Shown here in pieces: positions 9,509-19,096 of a DNA stretch of 64,000 nt (position 1 is its first letter; every line of letters starts with the position of its first letter). The position numbers and the translations under genes were made by a program. The DNA is from Oscillatoria nigro-viridis PCC 7112. GTDB lineage: Bacteria > Cyanobacteriota > Cyanobacteriia > Cyanobacteriales > Microcoleaceae. The DNA lies in assembly GCF_000317475.1 (NCBI RefSeq), contig NC_019729.1, forward strand, positions 2,432,501 through 2,496,500, written 5' to 3'. A model generated the notes under the pieces. It was not told where the DNA came from. It ran no database searches and was given only the letters and a program-made list of their open reading frames with translations.

Positions 9509-10014
9509 TTGAGTCACCTCCGCCCCGGTTGTTAAATTATACAGTTTTCATTGAGAGGATAAACAATTTCAGCATTTTTTTTCTAAGATATTAGAAGAGC
9601 GTGGCAGCAGCGCTGGACTTGGCGAGCCAATCCGATCGCCCGTTTGCTCAGTCAGTCGATTTGAGATTTGAGATTTGAGATTGACTCCACAGATGAATCG
9701 GGGAACTTCAATTCGGGTCTAAAATTTGGGGAGGCTAACGACTTCTGTCGGAAAGCCGCTATCCGTTTTTGGGTGGGAGTCACGGCTCGATCGAACTTAA
9801 ATTACTCAGCCAAATATTTTGGCTATTCTGATTTCATGCGATAATGGAACATTGACAATCAAGCATCCAGGATACAGCCCCCGGATTCATCCGTCCAGAA
9901 ATAAAAAACCTGTATCCGATAAAGGAACCCCATCATTTATCTGTGGGGTCAATGCTTCAATCTAAAATCTCAAATCTCAAATCTCAAATCGATTGACAGG
10001 GTAGAGGGCAAAGC
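9509..10014. other. Gene-free spacer bounded by inverted heptamer arrays
   Basis: No gene is seen in these 506 bp between two divergent genes. The segment 9651-10000 is bounded by imperfect inverted repeats. A 27-nt perfect arm (9656-9682 against 9966-9992) consists of three TTTGAGA heptamers, and an inner block (9683-9703 against 9928-9950) shares CCACAGAT..AT..GGGG with a few mismatches. Inside are AGCCAAATATTTTGGCT (near-palindrome, about 9818-9834) and a GGATACAG / CTGTATCC pair (about 9870-9917). It may be a small non-autonomous mobile element, or two divergent 5' repeat arrays; both readings are inference. Confidence 0.6.
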
Positions 10015-12213
10015 ATGATTGGTCAACTTCTAGACAGACGTTACCGCATCATTAAAGTCACAGACTCAAGTGAGGTGGGAAAAACTTATCTAGCAGCAGA
10101 TACTCACCGTCCCGGGTATCCGCAATGCACGGTTAGAGAAATGCGACTCCCCGGCACAAGTTCGCAAACTCCAGAATTAGTCAAAGTTATATTTCAAAGA
10201 AACGCAGAAATAATTGAAAAATTGGGAAAACACGACAAAATTCCCGAATTATTGGCGTATTTTGAGGAAAATCAAAGTTTATACTTAATTGAAGAATTTA
10301 TTGCAGGCTCACCTTTAAGTCAAGAACTAATACCCGGTAAACCTTGGGATGAAGACCAAGTAATTGGTCTGCTATCAGAAATATTAGAAATTTTGGTGTT
10401 CATACACGAGAAGGGTTTTATTCACCGCAGAATTCAACCAGACAGAGCGATCCGGCGCGAGTCAGACGGCAAATTTGTATTGGTTGACTTTAGCTTAGAC
10501 AAAGAAATTAACCCGGAACTTGCTAATTGCCATTTGTTGGCGCAAACTTCCCCCAACTCTATTAAATGGCATGAGGCAAAAACAGAGGATTTGGCGGCCC
10601 AGGAGTTATACGTGCCGATCGAGCAATTGAGCGGCAACCCCCGTTACAATAGCGACATCTACGCTCTAGGTACGATCGCCCAGCTTGCCGTCACGGGACT
10701 CTCACCCAAGGAACTGAGTGCCTTAAAACACAACAAAAACGAAATTGCCTGGCGAAACCGGGCAACTTGTTCGGCAGCCCTAGCAGATATGATCGATCGA
10801 ATGGTGCGCCCTGACTGCGAGGAACGTTATCAGGAGGCCGCCGAAGTTTTAGCAGACCTCAAACAAATCGCCGTAAAATTGGAGGTTGAGCCGCCGCCAG
10901 CCACAATCATCACGGACGCTATGAGCCAACTGCGAAGACAAAGCCAAACCAAACTCCTGCTGTTGGCTGCCACAGCAGCAGCTTTAATCTTGACTGCTGT
11001 CATAATTTCATTTTGGCAGAGTCAAAATCCGGCGAGGTCAAAAGAATGGTTGGCCCGCGGCGTTACCAAGGCGCAGCAAGGTGACACAACAGGCGCGATC
11101 GCCGATTATACTCAAGCGATCGCCCTGAATGCCAGCGATGCGGAAAGTTACTACAAGCGGGCCAACGCTCGCTACGACACGGGCGCAACCGAGCAAGCAA
11201 TAGAGGATTACACGCAAGCCATTAAAGTCAATCCCAGCCACACCAAAGCTCTCTACAATCGAGGTATGGCCCGCCTCGACATCGGGGACAAGCGGGGGGC
11301 CGTGGAAGATTTCACCCAAGTAGTGCGACTGAATCCCAGCGACGGTGAGGCATACTCTCAGCGGGGTTTAGCCTACTACGATTTGGGCGACTACCGCACG
11401 GCAATTGAAGACTACACTCAAGCAATTCGGCTCAGTCCCAACGATGCTAAAGCTTACAGCAATCGGGGTTTAGCTCGATCGGCGGCCGGCGACAAAACAG
11501 GGGCAATGGCAGATTTTACTCAAGCCCTTCAAATTAGCCCCAAACAAGCTGGCGTATACTACAGTCGCGGTCGAGCGAGATTTAATCTGGCAGATTATCA
11601 AGGAGCGATGGAAGATTATACTAAGGCGATCGAATTGCAACCAGATCTCGCTGATGCTTATACCAATCGGTGCAGCGCTTACTTGAATTTGGCCACCTAC
11701 GACAAAGCGATTGCAGATTGCACCGAAGGAATTCGCCTCGATCCAAAAGATGAAGCAGCTTACAACAACCGCTGCGTTGCTTATCTGAATTTAAAACAAT
11801 TTCAAAAGGCCAGCGAAGATTGCAGTTTGACGATCGGACTCAACGGCAACAATCCCAAAGCATACAGCAATCGAGGATTAGCTCGATCGGCTTCGGGAGA
11901 CAAGCAGGGAGCTTTAGAAGATTTTACTCAAGCAATTCGACTCAATCCCAGCGATGCAGTAGCTTACAGCAATCGCGGTACTATTTACTCAGAACTAAAA
12001 AATTACCCTTTAGCGGTTGAGGATTTCGCTCACTCGCTGCGGCTCAACCCCAACAATGCTAGCGCTTTTTACAGCCGAGGCCTCGTCCGCCGCCAACTCA
12101 AAGACCGTACCGGGGCGATCGAGGATTTTCAGAAAGCTGCAACCCTCTTTCTAGAACAAGGAAGAGCCGATGGTTTCCAAAACGCACAAGCACAAATCAA
12201 CGACCCTAAATAA
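10015..12213 (+). CDS. Ser/Thr pseudokinase with transmembrane segment and 11 TPRs
   Basis: A 732-residue paralogue of the next gene. Residues 1-290 form a protein-kinase fold but the catalytic residues are altered: the glycine loop is SSEVGK instead of GxGxFG, the ATP-binding Lys is Arg41 (TVREM), HRD is HRR (137-139), the Mg-binding Asn is replaced (Arg144) and DFG is DFS (158-160). A transmembrane helix (LLLLAATAAALILTAVIISFW, about 315-336) follows, then eleven 34-residue TPRs with consensus YxxRGxAxxxxGDxxxAIxDYTQAI. It is therefore probably a catalytically dead scaffold or regulator, anchored with the kinase part in the cytoplasm and TPRs possibly outside the plasma membrane. The gene pair, same domain order and same length indicate duplication. 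Confidence 0.88.
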   Translation: MIGQLLDRRYRIIKVTDSSEVGKTYLAADTHRPGYPQCTVREMRLPGTSSQTPELVKVIFQRNAEIIEKLGKHDKIPELLAYFEENQSLYLIEEFIAGSPLSQELIPGKPWDEDQVIGLLSEILEILVFIHEKGFIHRRIQPDRAIRRESDGKFVLVDFSLDKEINPELANCHLLAQTSPNSIKWHEAKTEDLAAQELYVPIEQLSGNPRYNSDIYALGTIAQLAVTGLSPKELSALKHNKNEIAWRNRATCSAALADMIDRMVRPDCEERYQEAAEVLADLKQIAVKLEVEPPPATIITDAMSQLRRQSQTKLLLLAATAAALILTAVIISFWQSQNPARSKEWLARGVTKAQQGDTTGAIADYTQAIALNASDAESYYKRANARYDTGATEQAIEDYTQAIKVNPSHTKALYNRGMARLDIGDKRGAVEDFTQVVRLNPSDGEAYSQRGLAYYDLGDYRTAIEDYTQAIRLSPNDAKAYSNRGLARSAAGDKTGAMADFTQALQISPKQAGVYYSRGRARFNLADYQGAMEDYTKAIELQPDLADAYTNRCSAYLNLATYDKAIADCTEGIRLDPKDEAAYNNRCVAYLNLKQFQKASEDCSLTIGLNGNNPKAYSNRGLARSASGDKQGALEDFTQAIRLNPSDAVAYSNRGTIYSELKNYPLAVEDFAHSLRLNPNNASAFYSRGLVRRQLKDRTGAIEDFQKAATLFLEQGRADGFQNAQAQINDPK

Positions 12214-12388
12214 ACTATTAATCATCCGTCAGATGTTAAAAAAAGAAGAAAAAAGGCACAAGGAAGAAGGAAGAAAGAAGAAAGAAGAAGACCCAATTAC
12301 CAATTCCAAATTACCAACTCCCCCTTACCAATTCCCCCTTACCACCTCCCCCTTACCACCTCCCCGTTACCAATTCGCAATACCCGAT
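12214..12388. repeat. Low-complexity spacer between kinase paralogues
   Basis: The spacer holds an AG-rich tract (about 12238-12290, AAGAAGGAAGAAAG-type units) followed by a CCAATTACCAATTCC / CCCCTTACCAC-type tract (about 12294-12380). The reading frame of the next gene is open through it back to 12170, but the translation is pure low complexity (KKEEKR.., TSPLPPP), so I treat it as untranslated. Similar AG-rich tracts occur at 27052-27110 and inside the GH116 gene. Confidence 0.75.
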
Positions 12389-14584
12389 ATGAACATGGTT
12401 GGTCAACTTTTAGACAGGCGTTATCGCGTAGTGCAAATTCTCAGTTCAGGAGCTTTTGGACAAACTTATTTAGCTGTCGATACTCGCCGGCCGGGCCACC
12501 CTCAATGTGTAGTCAAACAACTGCGCCCTCCCAGCAACACTTCCACAGTTCTCAAAACAGCTTACCGCTTATTTAAACAAGAAGCAGAAATATTAGAAAA
12601 GCTGGGAAAACACGATCAAATTCCCTTTTTACTAGCTTATTTTGAAGAAGCAAATCAATTCTACCTCGTCGAAGAGTTTGTCCCAGGACACGCCCTAAAT
12701 AGGGAAATTGTGGCCGGTCAACCTTGGCGGGAAGAACGAGTGCTGGATCTGTTGCAAGAAGTGCTACAAGTTCTCGCCTTCGTACACTCTCAGGGAGTGA
12801 TTCACCGCGATGTTAATCCCTCCAACTTAATCCGCCGCAAACCAGACGGCAAATTAGTTTTAATTGACTTCGGTTCGGTTAAAGAAGTTGCGAGTCACGT
12901 CAGCGACTACGATACAGAATTTCCGCGCACCATTGCTACTGGAACTCCGGCTTATATGCCGATCGAACAATTTCAAGGCAACCCGCAATTTAGCAGCGAC
13001 CTCTATGCAGTCGGGATGATGGCAGTCCAAGCTATCACTGGTTTACCCGGTACGGATTTGCCCAAATTGCAAGATCCGAGTCCTTCTCATACGGGGGAAA
13101 TTGTTTGGCGAAACCGAGCTCAATGTTCTGTGGGATTAGCCAATATAATTGACAAAATGGTCTGTCACCAATTTGCCAAGCGCTATCAATCTGCGGAGGA
13201 AGTTTTGGTAGCTCTCAGCAAGTTGAGACACCGCCAAGAGCCTGTGAATACGGCCCACAAGAAAAGTATTGCTCCCAGCTTAATGTCTTCTGATAGTTTT
13301 TATTCACGTTTGGGAAGTCGATTTTGGTTGCTGATTTTGGCAGGCGTCGGGGCGGCGATAGTTCTGATATTTCTGTTTAGTTATTGGAGCCGCCCGAATC
13401 CGATTAAAGCTAAGGAATATTACGAAAAGGGAGTGGAAAAGTCTCGCAATCAAGATGCGGCTGCAGCTTTGCAGGCTTTTAATAAGTCAATTCAATTGAA
13501 TCCTAAAAATGCTGAGAGTTTTTATTGGCGCGGTAATGCTAATTATGATTTAAAAAAATATCAAGAAGCAATTGCGGATTATTCTCAGGCGATCGCTCTC
13601 AATCCTAAATATGTTCAGGCTTATTTTAACCGGGGACTAGCCCGTCACGATTTTAACGACAAGCGCGGGGCGATTGAGGATTACACTCAAGCTTTGAATC
13701 TCCAGCCCAATGATGCTGATACATATTATGAAAGAGGAGTTACTTATTTAGAACTGCAAGATTACAAGACGGCTATTCAGGATTTTAACGCAGTAATTCG
13801 GTTGCAGCCGAACCTTGTTAAAGCTTATCATTCGCGGGGGTTGGCTCGCGCTGGGAGCGGCGATTTGCAGGGGGGGATTGGAGATTATACTGAGGCAATT
13901 AAACTTGATGCTAAGAATGTTGATGCTTTTTACAGTCGGGGGAGAGCTCGCTTTCACCTAGGAGATTATCAGGGAGCTTTGGCGGATTATTCTCAGGTAA
14001 TTGCGATCGATCCCAAGAGTGCAGATGCTTACGCTAATCGTTGCAGCACGCAGTTGAATTTGGGAGCGCATCAAGCGGCAATTGACGATTGCACTCAGGC
14101 AATTTCGCTGAGCGATGAGGATGGGGTTCCTTACAACAATCGCTGCATTGCTTATTTAAATTTGAAGGATTATCCGAAAGCAATTGCCGATTGCACTCAA
14201 GCGCTGAAAGTGAATCCGAATGATTATAATGCTTATAACAATCGTGCTTTAGCTCGCAGCGCAGGGGGTGACGCCCAGGGGGCGATCGCAGATTTTACAG
14301 CAGCAATCGGGTTCAATCCCAACAATGCTGAAGCTTACGCCAATCGGGCTAAGATTTATCAGGAGTTAAAGAATTACAATAGTGCGATCGCAGATTACGT
14401 GCAAGCTATTCGGATCAGTCCGAATTATGCTGCTGCTTACTACGGTAGAGGCCTAGTTCGCCGCTCCTTGGGAGACAAAGCAGGAGCAATTAGCGATTTA
14501 GAAAAAGCCGGCAAAATGTATCTCGATCAAGGACTTACGGGCGGTTACAAAGATGCACAATTTGAGCTTGAAAAGCTCAAATAA
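12389..14584 (+). CDS. Ser/Thr protein kinase with transmembrane segment and 11 TPRs
   Basis: A 731-residue Hanks-type kinase. The start was placed at the ATG in MNMVGQLLDRRYRV because it matches the start of the upstream paralogue and gives the same length; the frame is open further upstream only through low-complexity DNA. All catalytic motifs are present: GAFGQTYLA loop, Lys43 (VVKQL), HRDVNPSN (139-146) and DFG (160-162), then an activation segment with GTPAYMPIEQ. A membrane helix (WLLILAGVGAAIVLIFLFSYW, about 330-350) is followed by eleven TPRs of 34 residues. The substrate is unknown; the adjacent pseudokinase with the same architecture is a candidate partner. Confidence 0.92.
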   Translation: MNMVGQLLDRRYRVVQILSSGAFGQTYLAVDTRRPGHPQCVVKQLRPPSNTSTVLKTAYRLFKQEAEILEKLGKHDQIPFLLAYFEEANQFYLVEEFVPGHALNREIVAGQPWREERVLDLLQEVLQVLAFVHSQGVIHRDVNPSNLIRRKPDGKLVLIDFGSVKEVASHVSDYDTEFPRTIATGTPAYMPIEQFQGNPQFSSDLYAVGMMAVQAITGLPGTDLPKLQDPSPSHTGEIVWRNRAQCSVGLANIIDKMVCHQFAKRYQSAEEVLVALSKLRHRQEPVNTAHKKSIAPSLMSSDSFYSRLGSRFWLLILAGVGAAIVLIFLFSYWSRPNPIKAKEYYEKGVEKSRNQDAAAALQAFNKSIQLNPKNAESFYWRGNANYDLKKYQEAIADYSQAIALNPKYVQAYFNRGLARHDFNDKRGAIEDYTQALNLQPNDADTYYERGVTYLELQDYKTAIQDFNAVIRLQPNLVKAYHSRGLARAGSGDLQGGIGDYTEAIKLDAKNVDAFYSRGRARFHLGDYQGALADYSQVIAIDPKSADAYANRCSTQLNLGAHQAAIDDCTQAISLSDEDGVPYNNRCIAYLNLKDYPKAIADCTQALKVNPNDYNAYNNRALARSAGGDAQGAIADFTAAIGFNPNNAEAYANRAKIYQELKNYNSAIADYVQAIRISPNYAAAYYGRGLVRRSLGDKAGAISDLEKAGKMYLDQGLTGGYKDAQFELEKLK

Positions 14585-14771
14585 CCCTTAGTCAGTTGTT
14601 AGTTGTTAGTTGTCAGTTGTCATTAGTCATTATTTCTCGGTGTTATATTTCTTATGTGGCAGATTTTTATAATCTCCGATTGCTCCGGGGCGGGTTCACC
14701 CTAATCTTTAATACCAACAGAAAATGCAGGTGAACCAGCCCTTACGCGCTATTAATTCAAGCTATTATCAA
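14585..14771. repeat. Spacer with TTAGTTGT-type short repeats
   Basis: The spacer lies between convergent genes. From 14589 to 14632 it is a run of GTTAGTTGT / GTCAGTTGT / CATTAGT units, the short tandem repeat type common in filamentous cyanobacteria; a similar CAACTGA array is at 60897-61013. No gene is seen. Confidence 0.6.
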
Positions 14772-16205
14772 TCAATTTTCTGGGTCTTGAAGTCGTTTAA
14801 CCAATTCATAAAACGGTTCCCAATTATCCTCAATAGCTATGGGTTCCCAAACAGCCTCAATTGTCGGTCTCAACAGCGATTGTTCGGGGTTGTGCCTCCG
14901 CAACCTGTCCGCCATTTTGTCCAGATCATCCGCCGACAAACTTTGCAAAACGTGATAATAAAACTGCCGCCAAGGTGCTATCAAATCCGTCGGTTCCGCC
15001 TCAGCAAAAATTTGACTGGCATCATCTCGCCAAGTGCCAGAGAACTGTCTTCGCAGTTCAAAAAAGAAATCGTGATAGCCTACTTGAGACTCCGCCAGCA
15101 TTTTAATTGTCACCTTCAACAACTCATCTCCCTCCGCCTCTGGCAAATCCTCAAATCCCAATCTATTTAGCATCAACTGCCGGTAAGCTGCATTATAATA
15201 CTCGCCGAACTTTGCCAAACCCGCATCCATATCAGCTTGAGGAATCGCCGCTGCTAGCGGTTGCTGAAGTTTCTCTAAATTGTCCCTACAAATCAACGGT
15301 TGATTGCCGTAACAATACAGACCGTAATGGTCGAAATAAGCTGCTGTAAATTCCGGCTTGTAAGTTGGGATAAAAGCGAAAGGCCCGTAATCGAAACTTT
15401 CTCCAGTAATCGACATATTATCAGTATTCAGCACGGCGTGACAAAATCCTGCTGCCATCCACTGAGCGACTAATTCAGCTACTCGCTTGACTAAATCTGC
15501 ATAAAATAGCGCATATTTTTCGGCAGGCGAAACACCCGCATTACTTGCTTCTAAATGCAGTTCTGGATAGTAATATTCAATAACAAAATCTAAAAGTTTT
15601 TTAGTTAAATCCGGCCTGCGGATATAGTGCAATCTTTCAAAAGTTCCAAACCGGATGTGAGAATGACTGAAACGCACCATTACGGACGATCGCGTGGGAG
15701 ATGGTTCGTCCCCCCGCCACAAAGCCTCGCCCGTCTCAACTAAACTAAAACAGCGAGATGTCCGAACTCCCAACCGGTGCAAAGCTTCGGCGGCTAAAAC
15801 TTCGCGAATTCCCCCTTTGAGAGTGAGTCTACCATCAGCGTGCCGCGAGTAGGGCGTGCGGCCGGAACCTTTAGTGCCGAAGTCGTAAAGTCTGCCATCA
15901 GTGCCGCGAACTTGGCCGTACAAAAAGCCTCTACCGTCGCCTAAATTCGGGTTGTATTCGTTGAATTGATAGCCGTGGTAACGGAGTGCGAGAAACGGAC
16001 GGACACAATGAAATTTGCCGAACGCTTCAATGAAATGCTGATCGGTTACTTGTGCGGGGTCTAAACCCAATTTCAGCAATAATTGGTAATTGCGGAAGCG
16101 GAGAATATGCTGCGGAAAATCGGCTGCTGGGACTTCATCAAAATAGTCGCCACCGAGAGATTCGATGGCGGGTTCGTAGTTGAGGGAAAGTAAGGGATTT
16201 GACAT
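14772..16205 (-). CDS. selO: Protein adenylyltransferase SelO (YdiU/UPF0061 family)
   Basis: A 477-residue SelO-family pseudokinase-fold enzyme that transfers AMP from ATP to protein Ser/Thr/Tyr residues. Seen motifs: [16 protein letters not shown] near residue 85-100, the nucleotide-binding segment [43 protein letters not shown], and [23 protein letters not shown], which holds the metal-binding Asn/Asp. The protein ends without the C-terminal redox-active Cys/Sec seen in some members. It converges with the kinase pair and is transcribed alone. The family call is strong; targets in cyanobacteria are unknown. Confidence 0.93.
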   Translation of the reverse strand: MSNPLLSLNYEPAIESLGGDYFDEVPAADFPQHILRFRNYQLLLKLGLDPAQVTDQHFIEAFGKFHCVRPFLALRYHGYQFNEYNPNLGDGRGFLYGQVRGTDGRLYDFGTKGSGRTPYSRHADGRLTLKGGIREVLAAEALHRLGVRTSRCFSLVETGEALWRGDEPSPTRSSVMVRFSHSHIRFGTFERLHYIRRPDLTKKLLDFVIEYYYPELHLEASNAGVSPAEKYALFYADLVKRVAELVAQWMAAGFCHAVLNTDNMSITGESFDYGPFAFIPTYKPEFTAAYFDHYGLYCYGNQPLICRDNLEKLQQPLAAAIPQADMDAGLAKFGEYYNAAYRQLMLNRLGFEDLPEAEGDELLKVTIKMLAESQVGYHDFFFELRRQFSGTWRDDASQIFAEAEPTDLIAPWRQFYYHVLQSLSADDLDKMADRLRRHNPEQSLLRPTIEAVWEPIAIEDNWEPFYELVKRLQDPEN

Positions 16206-16568
16206 TTTTCTATTTTATCTTGAAATTGTCGATCGCTCCAAATTATATACGGGTAAGGTGCGGACTGCATTGGTGTCAACAATCGCCTCAGACCCTTTGT
16301 ATCCCTCGTGTACAGCCGAGTTTGAGCTCCCTCCCATCCCAGCAGGGCTGTTTCATTTTAAAATTTTAGCATAGCTAAAGTTTGAGTGTGAAACATTAGT
16401 GTCTTCCTCGAATAAAAAAAATACGGTCAATTTTAGTGATAGTTAAACTAACCATTTTCCTTGCGAAACATGGGGTTGAAGGATTAATTTTTTTAAATTT
16501 TAGTGGGATTGACCAGCTAATATAGCAATCCTCGCATCATTTGCAAGGATTGCTATATACCTTTTCCC
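16206..16568. other. Gene-free spacer with a hairpin
   Basis: No gene is supported in this 363-bp stretch. A perfect 12-bp inverted repeat, TATAGCAATCCT / AGGATTGCTATA (16521-16557, 13-nt loop), lies just beyond the end of the GH116 gene and may end its transcript, though no T-run follows on the minus strand. Confidence 0.65.
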
Positions 16569-18998
16569 CTATTTAAAATTTGTCAACACCCCGTAAATCG
16601 CCCAAATCGCCATCGCCCGCAAATAGTGACTCGCCCGAAAAGTCCCCCCCGCCGTAATCGCTTCCGGCGTGCGAAACTGCAACCCATTTTCATAAATCTG
16701 CTTCACCACCGCATCCGTCAATTTAAACGCTTTCTCCTCCATCCCCATCTGTACCAAAAAAGCAGCCAACCCAAAATTAATCCCCGTCCAAACTTCCAAA
16801 GGATGAGTCGCATTGGGATTTTCCGGCGAACCATTCAGCATCACCCCATTTGCCGCACCGAACTCGCCATCGTTGAACTTCAAAAAGCAAGATTCGTACA
16901 CAGTCTCTAAAGCACTGACTGCACATTCCGGCGGCACAATATCCGGTAATCCTAACAGTTTCGCGTAAAATTGACCGCACAGTTGGTCGGCCATCACCAC
17001 TTCGGAATTACTCTCGCTGTCCAAACGGTAATATTGACCGTTCCACAGTTTTTCTTGATAGCTCGGTCTTGCTTGTAGCAGCCAACTGTGATATAATGCT
17101 ATCTTTGCTTGAGGGTTAGGAATTATCTCCGGTGCTGCATCTTCCAAGATTTCGCCGATCGCGATCGCAGCCTCCAGCGCCGCCAACCACAAACCCCCGC
17201 AATACGCACTTATCCCCCGCATTTGCCAGTCATCAAACGTCTGATCCGGTGCTCCCGAATTCTCTGGAATTCCGTCCCCATCCTCATCAAAAGTTTTCAG
17301 ATAAGCCAAAGCCTCAACAATTGCCGGCCAACACTCTTGCAGAAACTCGCAATCTGTGCCGCCAGTCAACAAAAAGTCACGATAAACCTGCAACACAAAA
17401 TCGCAAGGCAAATCCTTCCACAAATTGCAATCTTGATAGCTAGTATAATTGGTTTTCTCCCAAGGATGTTCGTTAGGAGCACCCAAATCGTGCGGCGTCG
17501 CCCCGACAGCTTTTCTAATAGCAGAAGCTTGATTCCAGCCAATAATTCTCGGCGTATCGTCTCCGGCAGAAATTGCCCTAGCGAACGCTAAAACCACCGA
17601 CTTTTCCAAATCCGGCCACAGCATCAACAAAGCAAAAGAACCGTAAAGCCGCACGTCCAAACTTTCGTACCAGCGGTAATCAATGCACTCCAAAACCGCA
17701 AATTGACCCTTCGGATCGCGTTCGTCAGCCGCACTCCAAAGAGTACCGCCATCTGTCAGGGCGTATAACTCGTTAAACAGCGCCATTTTAAAACTGTCTG
17801 ACAAATCTTGCCGTTCTAAAATAGGTTTTTGCCAAGCTTCAATATTTTCGCGCCAAGTATCGGAATGCTTCATTGCAGTGCGAATAATCGGCCAAGCATT
17901 TTTGCCGTTGCGGCCGAAGAAATCAGTATAGCGGCGGTAGTACCAAACTCCCGATGCAAACTCAGTAACGGGCAAATCCCAAGCTATAATAAAGGGAATT
18001 TTGCGAGTTTTTCCCGGTCGAATAGTAAAGCGAACTGCGATCGCACAAGCCAACTGTTCTCCGGCTGCTGCAGCTGTCTCGTCTCTGTCATCCAACAAGA
18101 AACCTTCAGCAGAAAAGTTGCGCCAAATATCGTCGCCATTCCCCGCCGGGTTCCAGCGAGTTTGATAGAATACTTCTACCGCCGGATTAGTAATAGTTGC
18201 GATCGCCCATTGTCCATCCCCCTCTTGCGGTTCGTCATCAGCAGTCAACCGCGTCATCACGCAACCGATCCGGTGAAAATCTTCCACCAACAAATTCAAA
18301 TTTCCGGCACTTTCTCCCCACCGGGGTTGATAGTCATAAAATGGACTGCCATCATCTCGCACCTTCACTTTCGGCGACTTATTGGCATTAGTAAACCAAC
18401 CGACAATATTCTCCCAAGTCAGCATGATGCTGAGAGTAATCGGCGCATCTGTAGGATTGTGCGCCACCCATTCAAACATGGCAACAGGGTAACTGCTTTC
18501 CTGATAATTGTTCGGCAAAATTGGCGAAAATTGCTCGCAGCTTAATTGAGCTTGAAATACATTTTCGTAAACAAACCAACTGCGCGGATACAAAGCATGA
18601 TAAGTCCCCGAAGTTGACTCTTCCCTTCTTCCTTCTTCCTTCTTCCTTCGTCCTTCCGATGGATACCATTTCCAACTCGATAAACTGCCATCGGTAGGCG
18701 GTTCAGTGGACAGTGCAAAAGCTTGTTTCTTGCCTTGAGTTTCTTCAAAAACGCTGAACTGACAAGCGGGCAAACTGCGAAAAATGTGCTCGCCGCCGTC
18801 AATGTGCCAGAGGTTGAAGTCGCCGCGGGACGATCGCCCGATGCAGCCGGCACCGAACCCGCCCAGAGGCATTCCGTGCCAGGGACCGTCGTCGAGATTG
18901 CTTGCGTAGCGGACTGTATAGGGATTCTCCCAACCGAGGCCGATGGGACGTTTCCAGGCGTGCGGGGGGATGTTTGGATGGGATGTGCGATCGTTCAT
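16569..18998 (-). CDS. GH116-family glycosidase (non-lysosomal glucosylceramidase-like)
   Basis: An 809-residue glycoside hydrolase of family GH116 (beta-glucosidase/GBA2-like). The N-terminal part has PLGGFGAGCIGRSSRGDF, typical of the family beta-domain; the catalytic (alpha/alpha)6 part has FNELYALTDGGTLW with the nucleophile Glu (near residue 409) and DGIPENSGAPDQTFDDW with the acid/base Asp (near residue 584). No signal peptide is visible, so it is probably cytoplasmic; substrate may be a glucosylated lipid or glycoside. Residues about 113-126 (EGRRKKEEGRREE) are a low-complexity insertion encoded by an AG-rich repeat (18620-18660) identical in style to intergenic tracts elsewhere in the window. 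Confidence 0.9.
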   Translation of the reverse strand: MNDRTSHPNIPPHAWKRPIGLGWENPYTVRYASNLDDGPWHGMPLGGFGAGCIGRSSRGDFNLWHIDGGEHIFRSLPACQFSVFEETQGKKQAFALSTEPPTDGSLSSWKWYPSEGRRKKEEGRREESTSGTYHALYPRSWFVYENVFQAQLSCEQFSPILPNNYQESSYPVAMFEWVAHNPTDAPITLSIMLTWENIVGWFTNANKSPKVKVRDDGSPFYDYQPRWGESAGNLNLLVEDFHRIGCVMTRLTADDEPQEGDGQWAIATITNPAVEVFYQTRWNPAGNGDDIWRNFSAEGFLLDDRDETAAAAGEQLACAIAVRFTIRPGKTRKIPFIIAWDLPVTEFASGVWYYRRYTDFFGRNGKNAWPIIRTAMKHSDTWRENIEAWQKPILERQDLSDSFKMALFNELYALTDGGTLWSAADERDPKGQFAVLECIDYRWYESLDVRLYGSFALLMLWPDLEKSVVLAFARAISAGDDTPRIIGWNQASAIRKAVGATPHDLGAPNEHPWEKTNYTSYQDCNLWKDLPCDFVLQVYRDFLLTGGTDCEFLQECWPAIVEALAYLKTFDEDGDGIPENSGAPDQTFDDWQMRGISAYCGGLWLAALEAAIAIGEILEDAAPEIIPNPQAKIALYHSWLLQARPSYQEKLWNGQYYRLDSESNSEVVMADQLCGQFYAKLLGLPDIVPPECAVSALETVYESCFLKFNDGEFGAANGVMLNGSPENPNATHPLEVWTGINFGLAAFLVQMGMEEKAFKLTDAVVKQIYENGLQFRTPEAITAGGTFRASHYLRAMAIWAIYGVLTNFK

Positions 18999-19096
18999 AA
19001 TTTATTTTATCAGCAAGGGCGATCGGTCAAATTCCGCCAGAGCTTTAATAGTATAAAGCCCATTTGACATCTCAATTTGGGGCGTCTTGCCTCGCG

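Noticed and set aside
12170..12388. N-terminal 73-residue extension of the active kinase
   Set aside because: Encoded by AG- and CCAATTACC-rich repeats and overlapping the previous gene; the paralogue starts at the position equivalent to 12389.
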